Source: Guadua angustifolia (lineage: Eukaryota; Streptophyta; Magnoliopsida; Poales; Poaceae). Taken from it: a stretch of DNA of 64,000 nt. Position 1 is the stretch's first letter, and every line of letters starts with the position of its first letter. Made by a program: the position numbers and the translations under genes. This document shows positions 45,566-56,432 of the stretch, piece after piece. Under the pieces are notes generated by a model. It did not search any database, was not told the origin of the DNA, and worked only from the letters and a program-made list of their open reading frames with translations. The stretch spans positions 12,214,001 to 12,278,000 of the forward strand of contig CM070511.1 in assembly GCA_036346375.1 (NCBI GenBank), read 5' to 3'.

Positions 45566-45793
45566 GTCAGATCACTTCCACTTGAATGACCACAATCGTG
45601 CCGCGACGCCCTCGCCGTATTGCATTAGGATTCCGCCGCCACCGCCAGTTGCGCCATGAAATCCTCACCGAACACGCAAGATGAGGCCCTATATATACCG
45701 TCGCCTCGTGAAATGTGTAGCTTACCTTGAGCCGTCTCGTTTGCCCCTTTTCTTGATGTCAGAGCCACCGTCGCCTGTGCGCAAGACCTTGCC
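45566..45793 (+). mobile_element. E 5' LTR, segment 2, with TATA box
   Basis: E's LTR continues right of the hAT element, opening with the GTCAGATC target copy. CTATATATACC at 45689 is the probable LTR TATA box. It is interrupted again at 45794 by the F array. Confidence 0.75.
45689..45698 (+). promoter_or_regulatory. TATA box of the E LTR
   Basis: CTATATATAC in the GC-rich part of the LTR. D's LTR has TTATAAAG in the same relative place on the other strand. Confidence 0.55.
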
Positions 45794-46545
45794 TGATGAG
45801 GACACCGCTACTATAGATTGACCAACTCCAACACATCACCCGTGGGCTAAGAAGATAGAGATATCAAATCCATCATGTTCTAGAATCCAATTCGGCCTTT
45901 GAAACCAACCTGAAGTAAAATGAGCATAACTTTGGCATACGATATCCGATTGGAGAGTTATTGTGCTTCTCTAAAATTTTATCAAGTCTACTTTCCAACG
46001 GATCTAGAATCATCTCCAAATTCCATCTGAGTCAATGGGAAATTGCAAAACAAGTGACGCCACTTTTCCAGTCCGAATTGATGTGGGCCTTGGACCTCGT
46101 AATTTTAGTTGTAGTCGGCCTCCAACTATTTTGGTTGAGTTCCATGCCCCCTCTCCTCCTTAAATAGGCAGCCACACCCTCATCTAGGGTTTGGTTGGGT
46201 TTTATTTGATTAGTTTAGCCAAGTGCAAACTTTAAGTCTTCAAGTTGTGCTGGACAGCCACCTTGTCAAGATCTTCAATAGAACCCCACCCTTGTTTTTG
46301 CCTTCATTCATATTCACAATTTCAAATTGCTTTTACTATTGTTCTTGCTTGTTCTTTGATTGCTTGTAGGAATTGAATTTCGTTTTCAGGTTGATCGTAC
46401 CAACGACAAGATCAATAACCCTCCGAAGTTGGTTTAGCGCTTGCTAACGCGCATCGTCGTCGTACGTTGTAGTTGGATCATCAAAGTCAGTTTCACTGAA
46501 TCAAAGTTATCGCTCTCATCGAAAGATCAAGACACCAAAATTACA
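45794..46545 (+). mobile_element. F array: LTR-a
   Basis: 752-bp LTR from TGATGAGGACACCG to ACCAAAATTACA. A primer site (TGGTATCAAAGC at 46551, one mismatch to the iMet type) follows. It is the most diverged of the four F LTRs and sits directly against E's LTR, with no clear target duplication. Confidence 0.85.
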
Positions 46546-49500
46546 TAAAATGGTATCAAAGCGCCAAGTTGCTTGGTGAGAGATTCAGTAACCAAGATTA
46601 GTTTTTGTTTTCTGTCTAAAATTGAAAATCCTCTACAAAAATTCAACCTTTAGATTTAATCTGGTATTTTAGTGTATTTTGTTAGGTTTTGATCCATTAG
46701 AGTCCTTGTTTTAGTTGTTGATCATTTTTCTTTCACGTAGCTTTTATTTCAATCTGTCCAATTCTTTGTTTTGTTCATAACTTTCGCATACGAGCTCTGA
46801 TTCTAGTATTTTTTCACTTTTCTAAAACCTTGGGACAAGCTCCACAAAACCTAGTTGAGCATGAACTCTAATTCCATATCAAAGTTTGTTTAATCTAGAC
46901 GTCAAATTGGAGAAGCAAGTTGCAATTCCAATCCAGATCGGTTTGGTATTTTGATCATAACTCGCACATCCGAACTCCGATTGAGAAGTTTTTATAGTTT
47001 CCTGAATCCTTGAAGAGTCCTCTACAAAAACAATTTTGGGTGTCCTCCATGAATCGGACTCCTTCAAACCGAATTTAATTCGGATTCGGATTTGGTCAGA
47101 TCGGCTGGATTTTGTCAAATCTATGCACCATAATGTTGTGGACATAACTTCTACATACGAGCTCAAAATTGTATGTTTGTATACTTTTTTTAAAGCATAT
47201 AATAGTACCTTCAATTTATTACATTGTGAGAAAACTTGATTCGGTGATTTTCATACCTTAATTGCAGCGACAACTTTGCTGCACTGTTCTGGCCGAATTT
47301 GGGTTTCTTGCTACAATTTGTATTCTAGCTTTGTTCCTTTGAGTTGGTTGAGTCCAGTAACATCCACAACCATAAAAGTCCAAAATATTGGTGCACATAC
47401 CTTTGGGAACCAATTCATCCTTTGTGAATATTTTGATCCCAATTGATACTAGCTATTTGATATTGCTTGGGGTTGCTCCACTTGATACATTGCATTATCT
47501 TGAAATATCATATCATACTATCTTGTAATATCAAGTTAGAGATTCTAAAACTTTGTTGATACTAGTGTTGGCTAAAAGTCTCCAACAAAAGACAAGAGAA
47601 AGAGCCAAAAGGCCAAAAAAAAAGAGAAAAAGAAAAAAAAGAAAAGAAAACAGAATAGTGTGCGACTACACTACATTGAGCAAAACCATAATTTGTGTTC
47701 GTTATTTTCAGATTGTGCAATTGTATTCATTAGTGAGCAATCTTGTGCCTGTTTACCTTTTCTGAAGCAATTTGCTAGCAACTCTCCATAACTTATGCAA
47801 CGAGTTTTGGTGCTAAAATTATTCTTATTTAGCTCATTCCATTGGTTGCATTAAGTTTCATTATCTTTGCATGTGTGTTGTCTTGAAATTCACTTATATC
47901 TTTGAGATCGGCAATTAGAGCTTGTGAATTCTAGTTTGGATCATTACAATAACTAGAATTATCAGATTGCATATGAAACAAATGAAGCCTACCTAGCTCC
48001 ACATATTCTTCCTCGTACGTTCGTTTGGTCCCTTGGCAATCACTTTATCCAAGTTTCGGAGATCCTTTGACACAGCTAACGGCCGACAACCCCTGCTGCA
48101 CGGTAAGAACTTGTAAAAGTTTTGGTTGAAGTTTGAGAGATGAGCGACTTTTCACCACATTCTATGTAGTGATAGGAACATTGTACTTGTGATTTTGTTT
48201 ATTGTCTTCACTAACAATGGCAGGTTCGCAACGTCGTAGTGCTTGGGCCAACAATATCCAAGGGGAAGAGATAGTTCACAGTCCGAGATACATAGAACGT
48301 ACAAGCATAACTTCAACACCACGGGAGGTACGACGGCATAGCACATGTACCAAACATAAGTTTACCGTACCCATTTTTAGTGGCAAATATGATCCTAAAG
48401 GTTATCTTACTTGGGAATTAGCTGTTGAACAATCATTTGATAAACATGAAATTCCTTAGCATGATAAGATTAGGGTTGTTACTAGTGGATTCTCGGAATT
48501 TGCTGCTCTTTGGTGGAATAATTATATGAGTAAAAAATCAGGACAGTCCTAGCACATGGATAAACTTGAAGAAAATTCTGAGAGCTAGATTTGTTCCTTC
48601 ATATGTTGCTCGTCAATTACAAAATGAATTGCAATGTCTAAAACAAGGTAGTAAAACAGTGGATAAATACTACCAAGAATTTATGCAAAGATATTTGCGT
48701 TTTGGGTTAGAAGAGACCGAAAAGACTCAAATTAATAACTTCTATTCTGGACTAGATTTTGACATTCAGATTATGATATCTTGTGAAGAATTCAATTTTT
48801 TGTCATGTTTACTTAATCTTTCATGTGAAGCTGAAAGAAAGATACAGAGTAGACAATCAACCACAATTCAAACTCCTACAGAGTTAAATGCTACTCCTGT
48901 CGCATGTACTGCACCAAACCTTAATGAGGTCATACACCATGAGCATGCCAAAGAAACACCAGAAAATTCGAGTGAAGTAGAGGATAACACACGTGAGGAT
49001 GATTCTACTAACATAATCCAATCTACTTCTGTTACTTCTGTTGTTACTGTTCCATGTGATATTCAGGATACTTTAGAAGAAGAGGAGCTACAAGCTGAAA
49101 AACTAGTGTTATCAAGTGAAAGTTTTGATGTTCCTACTTCTTCTAAGGAGATAAATGACCATGGTACAGATCTGATTTTACAGCAAGAAAGGAAGCAAAA
49201 TTGTGAGTATATTCCTGCGATACATAATTCTTGTGAACTACCACCTTGTCCAACAATTGTAGAACCCTGTGATGAATTGCATGTTTATAATTTTGATCAT
49301 GTGGTGCTGATTATGCATAAGGATGTGTTAGCTAGAATATCCCCTGCCACTGTTTTGTGCTATATCATGTTGAATGAGCCTGTTAGTTTGACTTGTGCTA
49401 TGGACAAGATTTCTGAAATTTGATCTCTTAAATCTTTGTCTAGCACCTATGCCTACTATTTTAAATTCAATTTACTTGGTGATTATGGCATAGATGGCAA

Positions 49501-50124
49501 GTTTCTTGTTTACAGAATATGCATAACTTGTGATAAACTTGTTGAATTGAAGCTTGCTATTTTGGGCAATTTTAGTTGTATGCAACAACTTGTTTCATTT
49601 GTGGCACCATCAAATTTTTCTGATATGTGTGATACCCATAGCTTGCTGTCACATTGTTCGAATTTTAGAACATTAACTTGTATTACAAATCAGCATGTCG
49701 TAGTTGATGGGTGGAAGCCAATTAAAATTGTGTCACCATTGTTGGAATGGTTTAATATTGTTTGTTTACTATTTGATGATATGAATGAGCCATACTTGAT
49801 GCCAGAACTTGCAGTCTTGCCCACAAAATATGTTATTGAACGAGGCTCACAAAAGATGAGTATTCTTTATCAAAAGTCAGGGATAGAAATGTGCTTTACT
49901 TATATTTGCAAACCAAGCTGCCTGTCGTGAATCCAAAAGAACAATAAAATATGGGATATATACATATATGATGCATACACATTGTTCTTTTAGTTGGTTG
50001 TTTCTTTTCCAGCCTTTCCAAAACCGAGGATGGTTTTCCTTCGAGGAGGGGAGGAAGCATCAAAGTGTGCTAGCTTTCATCAAGTCATTATATGCTGGAA
50101 AGAAGTGTTGAGATATATGGATAA
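46546..50124 (+). mobile_element. F array: internal domain 1
   Basis: 3579 bp: primer site, a leader of three degenerate units of about 180 bp (46776, 46956, 47143), an A-rich tract near 47580-47660, the gag-like gene, and a purine tract at 50043-50057. No protease, reverse transcriptase, RNase H or integrase sequence is present. The normal purine-rich end before the LTR is deleted here (compare LTR-c). Confidence 0.85.
48217..49930 (+). pseudogene. F gag-like gene, copy 1
   Basis: ATG 48217 follows CACTAACA. The first block has FTVPIFSGKYDPKGYLTWEL, then after an in-frame stop (48457) and a frameshift comes the block starting LKKILRARFVPSYVARQL with YYQEFMQRYLRFGLEE, which together form the gypsy Retrotrans_gag domain. 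A serine/glutamate-rich linker follows. The C-terminal half (SSTYAYYFKFNLLGDYGIDG, CITCDKL) is separated by one stop at 49421. No zinc knuckle and no pol domain follow. Relative to copy 2, about 125 bp are deleted near 49920. It probably packages RNA in trans with partner enzymes. The C-terminal half has no function I can name. Confidence 0.75.
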
Positions 50125-50890
50125 TGATGAGGACATCGCTACTATAGATATGTTCACACCTAGTTGGATCAACTCCTACACGTCACCCATGGGCCAAGAA
50201 GACAGAGATATCAAATCCATCACGTTCTGGAATCCAATTCGGCGTCCGAAACCAGTTTGAAGTAAAACGAGCATAACTTTTGCATATGGTGTCCTTTTGG
50301 AGAGTTCTTGTACTTCACTGAAAGCTTATCAAGTCTACTTTCCAACGGATCTACAATCATCTTCAAATTCCATTCAAGCTGGTAGAAATATGTAAAACAA
50401 TTGACATCACTTTTCCAATCCGAATTGACATGGGCCATGGGCCTTGTAATTCAAGTTGTAGTCGGCCTCCAACTATTTTGGTTGAGTTCCATGTCCTCTC
50501 TCCTCGTTAAATAGGCAGCCACACCCTCATTTAGGGTTTGGTTGGGTTTTATTTGATTAGTTTAGCCAAGTGCAAACTTTAAGTCTTCAAGTTGTACTGG
50601 ACAGCCACCTTGTCAAGATCTTCAATAGAACCCCACCCTCGTTTTGCCTTCATTCATATTCGCAATTTTAGATTGCTTTTATTATTTTTTTGCTTGTTCT
50701 TCGGTTGCTTGCAGGAATTGAACCTCGTGTTCAGGTTGATCGTGCCAACGGCAAAATCAATAACCCTCTGGAGTTGGTTTAGCGATTGCTAAGGCGCATC
50801 GTCATCGTACGTTGTCGTCAGATCATCAAAGTCAGTTCCACCAAATCGAAGTTGTCGCTCTCATTGAAAGATCGGGACACCAAAATCACA
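50125..50890 (+). mobile_element. F array: LTR-b
   Basis: 766 bp, TGATGAGGAC to AAAATCACA, followed by primer site TGGTATCAGAGC at 50896-50907. A reading frame from the internal domain continues across its start for about 130 bp. Confidence 0.88.
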
Positions 50891-53800
50891 TTAGCTGGTA
50901 TCAGAGCGCCAAGTTGGTCGGTGAGAGATTCAGTACCCTAGATTAGTTTTTGTTTTTTGTCCAAAATTAAAAATCCTCCATAAAAATTCAACCTTTAGAT
51001 TCAATCTAGTATTTTAGTGTGTTTTGTTAGGTTTTGATCTATTAGAGTCCTTGTTTTAGTTGCTAATCGTTTTTCCTTCATGTAGCTTTTATTTCAATTA
51101 GTCCAGTTCTTTGTTTTGTTCATAACTTTTGCATACGAGCTCGGATTCTGATGTTTTTGCACTTTCCTAAAACCTTGAGACAAGCTCCACGAAAACCTAG
51201 TTGGGAATGAACTCGAATTCCATATCAAAGTTTGTTTAATCTGGACGTCAAATTGGAGAAGCAAGTTGCAATTCCAATCCAGATCAGTTCGGTATTTTGA
51301 TCATAACTCTCACATCCAAACTCTGATTGAGAAGTTTTTATACTTTCCTGAATCCTTGAAGAGTCCTCTACAAAAAATTTTTTGGGTGTCCTACGTGATT
51401 CGGACTCCTTCAAACCGAATTTGACTCGGATTCGGATTTGGTCAGATCGGCTGAATTTTGTTAAATCTGTGCACCTTAGTATTTTGGCCATAACTTCTAC
51501 ATACGAGCTCCAAATTTTGTGTTTGTATACTTGCTTTAAAGCCTAGAACATCACCTTCAATTTTTTACAATGTGAGCAATCTTGATTCGGTCATTCTCAT
51601 GCCTTAATTGCAGCAACAACTTTGCTGCACTGTTTTGGCCGAATTTGGGTTTCTTTCTTCAATTTGTTCTAGTTTTGTTTTTTTGAGTTGGTTGATCCCA
51701 GTAGCATCCACAACCATAAAAGTCCAAAATATCAGTGCATATACCTTTGGGAACCGATTCATCCTTTACGAATACTTTGATCCCAATTGAGACTAGCTAT
51801 TTGAAATTGCTTGGGGCTGCTCCTCTTGATACGTTGCACTATCATATATCTTGTGATATCAAGTTAGGGATTCCAGAACATTGCTTAAACTTGTGTTGGC
51901 CTAAAGTCACCAAAAAGAAAAAAAATTCGAAAGAGCCAAAAGGCCAAAAAAAAGGAAAAAAAACGGCGAGAGAAAAAAAATAGAATAGTGGCCGGCAGCA
52001 CTACATTTATGAAAACCCTAATTTGTGCTCGTTATTTTCAAATTGTGCAATTGTATTAAATAGTGAGAAATCTTATGCCCTTTTATCTTTTCTGAAGCAA
52101 TTGGCTAGCGTCTCTCCATAACTTATGCAACACGAGCTTTGGTGCTGAAATTATTCTTATTTAGCTCAATCCATTGGTTGCATTAAGTTTCATTATCTTT
52201 GCGCGTGTATTGTATTGAAATTTACTTATATCTTTGAGATCAGCAACTAGGGCTTGTGAATTCTAGTTTGGATCATTACTTATCATTACAATAACTAGAA
52301 TTATCAGATTGCATATGAAACAAATGAAGCCTACCTAGCTCCACATATTCTACCTTGTACGTTTGTTCGGTCTTTTGGCAATCGCTTTGTACAAGCTTTG
52401 GAGAACTTTTGACACCTCCAATGACCGACAACTCCTACTGCACGGTAAGAACTTGTAAGAGCTTTGGTTAAAGGTTTGAGAGTTGAGCAACTTTTCATCG
52501 TGTCCTACGTATTGATAGGAACATTATACTTGTGATTTTGTTTGTTGTCTTCACTAACAATGGTAGGTTCTCAACATCGTAGTGCTTGGTCCAACAACAT
52601 CCTAGGAGAAGAGATAGATCCCACTCCGAGATACAAAGAACGTACGAGCACAACTTCAACACCACGGGAGGTACAATGGCATAGCACATGTAACAAAAAT
52701 AAGTTTACCGTACCCATTTTTAGTGGTAAATATGATCCTGAAGGTTATCTTACTTGGGAATTAGCTATAGAACAATCATTTGATAAATATGAAATGCCTG
52801 AGCAAGATAAGGTTAGGATTGTTACTAGTGGATTTACTGATTTTGCAACTCTTTGGTTGAACTATTAAATGAGTAAAAATCAGGACATTCCTAGCACGTG
52901 GATAAAATTAAAAAAAATTCTGAGAGCCAGATTTGTTCCTTCATATGTTGCTCGTCAATTACGAAATGAGTTACAATGTCTAAAACAAGGTAGTAAAACA
53001 GTGGATGAGTACTACCAAGAATTTCAGCATAGATCTTTGCGTTCCGGATTAGAAGAGACCGAAAAGACTCAAATAAATAACTTTTATTTTGGACTAGATT
53101 TTGACATTCAGATCATGATATCTTGTGAAGAATTCAATTCTTTATCATGTTTACTTAATCTTTCACATGAAGCTGAAAGAAAGATACAAAGAAGACAATC
53201 AACCATAATTCAATCTCAACCATAATTCAATCTCCTACAGAGTTAATGCTACTCCTGTTGCATGCACTGCACCAAACCTTAATGAGGGCATACACCCTGA
53301 GCATGTGAAAGAAACACTAGAAAATTCGAGTGAAGTAGAGGATAGCATACACCAAACCTTATTGCTGTTCCATGTGATATTCAGGTTACTTTAGAAGAAG
53401 GGGAGCTACAAGCTGAAAAACTAGTGTTATCAAGTGAAAGTTTTGATGTTCCTACTTCTTCTGAGTAGACAAATGACCATGGTACAGATCTGATTTTACA
53501 ACAAGAAAGGGAGCAAATTTGTGAGTATATTCCTGCTATACATAATTTTTGTGAACTACCACCATGTGCAACAATTGTAGAACCATATGATGAATTGCAT
53601 GCTTATAATTTTGATCATGTGGTGCTGATTACGCATATGGAGGTGATAGCTAGAATATCCCCTGCCACTATTTTGAGCTATATCATGTTGAATGAGCCTG
53701 TTAGTTTGACTTGTGTTATGGATAAGATTTCTGAAATTTCATCTCTTAAGTCTTTGTCTAGTACCTACGCCTACTATTTTAAATTCAATTTAGTTGGTGA

Positions 53801-54733
53801 TTGTGGCATAGATGGCAAGTTTCTTGTTCACAGAATATGCATAACTTGTGATAAACTTGCTGAATTGAAGCTTGCTATTTTGGGCAATTCTAGTTGTATG
53901 CAACAGTTTGTTTCATTTGCAGCACCATCAAATTTTCCTGATATGTGTGATACCCATAGCTTGCTACCACATTGTTTGAATTTTAGTATATTAACTTGTA
54001 TTACAAATTAGCATGTCGTAGTTGATGGGTGGAAGCCCATTAAAATTGTGTCACCGTTATTAGAATGGTTTGATATTGCTTGTTTACAATTTGATGATAT
54101 GAATGAGCCATGCTTGATGCCAGAACTTGTAGTTTTGCCCACAAAACAAGCTATTGAACGCGGCTCACAAAACATGAGTATTCTTTATCAAAGTTCAGGC
54201 ATAGATATGTGCTTTACTTATATTTGCAAATCAAGTTGCAAACTAAATCTTGTTAATATTGATGTTATATGCTTGACTTATAACCACAAATTGACTGGCA
54301 GAATTGTGAGGAATGGTACTTTACTTAAATCTAATTTCCTCATGTATTGTTATGTAAATAGCCTACCGCGAATCCAAAAGAACAATAAAATATGGGATAT
54401 ATACATATATACCGCGTACATGTTGTTCTTTTTGTTGGTTGTTTCTTTTCCATCTTGTCCAAAACCGAGGACGGTTTTCCTTCAAGGAGGGGAGGAAGCA
54501 TTGACGAGTGCTAGCACTCATCAAGCCATTATATGCTGGAAAGAAGTGTTGAGCTATATGGATAATTATCAGGTGAATCCTCTAAATGTTTTTCTTGTCT
54601 TTAAAATATATAAAGAGGCAGTGCTACTATTTTATTTAAATAAATGCAGGACCTATATGAGAATGTTTTGTACTGAAGACAAGCTAAAAGGAGAGTTTGT
54701 GTCGAGAACGACTCAAATTGAAGAAGAGGATGA
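50891..54733 (+). mobile_element. F array: internal domain 2
   Basis: 3843 bp, colinear with internal domain 1, including the triplicated leader (51121, 51302, 51489) and A-rich tract (about 51910-51985). It keeps the 3' segment missing from domain 1, with two purine tracts: AAGGAGGGGAGGAAG at 54484 and AAGAAGAGGATGA just before LTR-c. Confidence 0.87.
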
Positions 54734-54839
54734 TGATGAGGACATCGCTACAATAGATATGTCCACATCTAGTTGGACCAACTCCTACACGTTACCCATG
54801 GGCAAAGAAGATAGAGATATCAAATCCATCACGTTCTAG
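52560..54839 (+). pseudogene. F gag-like gene, copy 2, reading into the LTR
   Basis: ATG 52560. The Retrotrans_gag domain (KFTVPIFSGKYDPEGYLTW through FVPSYVARQLRNELQCL) is interrupted by a stop at 52866. The linker is shortened and frameshifted near 53225-53590. The C-terminal half runs from 53595 to a stop at 54009, and again from 54048 to 54839. The last frame (263 codons) passes both purine tracts and ends about 105 bp inside LTR-c. The stops in the two copies lie at different places, so they decayed independently from an intact ancestor of 700 residues or more. No catalytic motif is visible. Confidence 0.75.
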
Positions 54840-55500
54840 AATCCAATTCGGCCCCTGAAACCAGCCTAAAGTAAAACGAGCATAACTTTTGCATACGATG
54901 TCCGATAGGAGAGTTCTTGTACTTCATTGAAAGCTTATCAAGTCCAATTTCCAACGGATCTAGAATCATCTCCAAATTCCATTTGAGTCAACAAAAATCT
55001 TCTAAACAATTAACATCACTTTTCCAGTCCGAATTGACGTGGGCCTTAGACCTTATAATTTGAGTTCTAGTCGGCCTTCAACTATTTTGGCTGAGTTCCA
55101 CATCCTCTCTCCTCCTTAAATAGGCAACCACACTCTCATCTAGGGTTTGGTTGGATTTTATTTGATTAGTTTAGCCAAGTGCAAACTTTAAATCTTCAAG
55201 TTGTGCTGGACAGCCACCTTGTCAAGATCTTCAATAGAACCCCACCCTCGTTTTGCCTTCATTCATATTCACAATGTCATATTGCTTTTACTATTGTTCT
55301 TGCTTGTTCTTCAGTTGCTTGTAGGAATTGAACTTCTTGTTCAGGTTGATCGTGCCAACAACAAAATCAATAACCCTCTGGAGTTGGTTTAGCGATTGCT
55401 ACGGTGCATTGTCATCGTACTTTGTAGTCGGATCGTCACATTCAGTTCCACTAAATCGAAGTTATTGCTCTCATCGAAAGATCGGGACACCAAAATCACA
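54734..55500 (+). mobile_element. F array: LTR-c
   Basis: 767 bp, TGATGAGGAC to AAAATCACA. It is not followed by a primer site but by a 176-bp copy of the 3' end of the internal domain, so it is a recombination product. Confidence 0.88.
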
Positions 55501-55676
55501 TCAGATAATTATCAAGTGAATCCTTTAAATTTTTTTCTTGTCTTTAAAATATATAAAGAGGCAGAGCTACTATTTTATTTAAATAAATGCAGAACATATA
55601 TGAGAAAGTTTTGTGCTGAAGACGAGCTAAAAGGTGAGCTTGTGTTGAGGACGACTCAAATTCAAGAAGGGAAGGA
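55501..55676 (+). mobile_element. F array: remnant of a third internal domain
   Basis: Only the last 176 bp of an internal domain, matching 54563-54733 (ATAATTATCAAGTGAATCC to the purine tract AAGAAGGGAAGGA). The rest was removed by recombination close to LTR-c's end. Confidence 0.88.
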
Positions 55677-56432
55677 TGATGAGGACGACACATCCATACC
55701 TAGTTGGACCAACTCCAACACGTCACCCATGGCCCAAGAAGATAGAGATATCAAATCCATCACGTTTTGGAATGCAATTCGGACTCTAAAACTAGCCTGA
55801 AGTAAAACAAGCATAACTTTGGTATATAGTGTTTGATTGGAGAGTTCTTATACTTCTTTGAAAGCTTATCAAGTCTACTTTCCAACGGATCTATAATCAT
55901 TTGCAAATTCCATCCGAGTCGACAGGAATCTGCAAAACAAGTGATGTTACTTTTCTAGTCCGAATTGACGTGAGCCTTGGGCCTTGTAATTTGAGGTGTA
56001 GTCGGCCTCCAACTTTTTTGGCTGAGTTCCATGCCCCCTCTCCTTCTTAAATAGGCAGCCACACCCTCATCTAGGGTTTGGTTGGGTTTTGTTTGATTAG
56101 TTTAGCCAAGTGCAGACTTTAAGTCTTTAAGTTGTGCTGGACAGCCACCTTGTCAAGATCTTTAATAAAACCCCACCCTTATTTTTGCCTTCATTCATAT
56201 TCGCAATTTCAGATTGCTTTTACTATTGTTATTGCTTGTTCTTTGGTTGCGTATAGGAATTGAACCTCGTATTCAGGTTGATCGTGCCAACAGCAAGATC
56301 AATAACCTTCCGGAGTTGGTTTAGTGATTGCTAAGGCGCATCGTCGTCGTACGTTCTAGTCGGATCGTCAAAGTCAGTTCCACCAAATCGAAATTATCGC
56401 TCTCATCAAAAGATCGGGACACCAAAATCACA
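55677..56432 (+). mobile_element. F array: LTR-d
   Basis: 756 bp, last LTR of the array, ending AAAATCACA. E's LTR resumes immediately afterwards. Confidence 0.88.
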
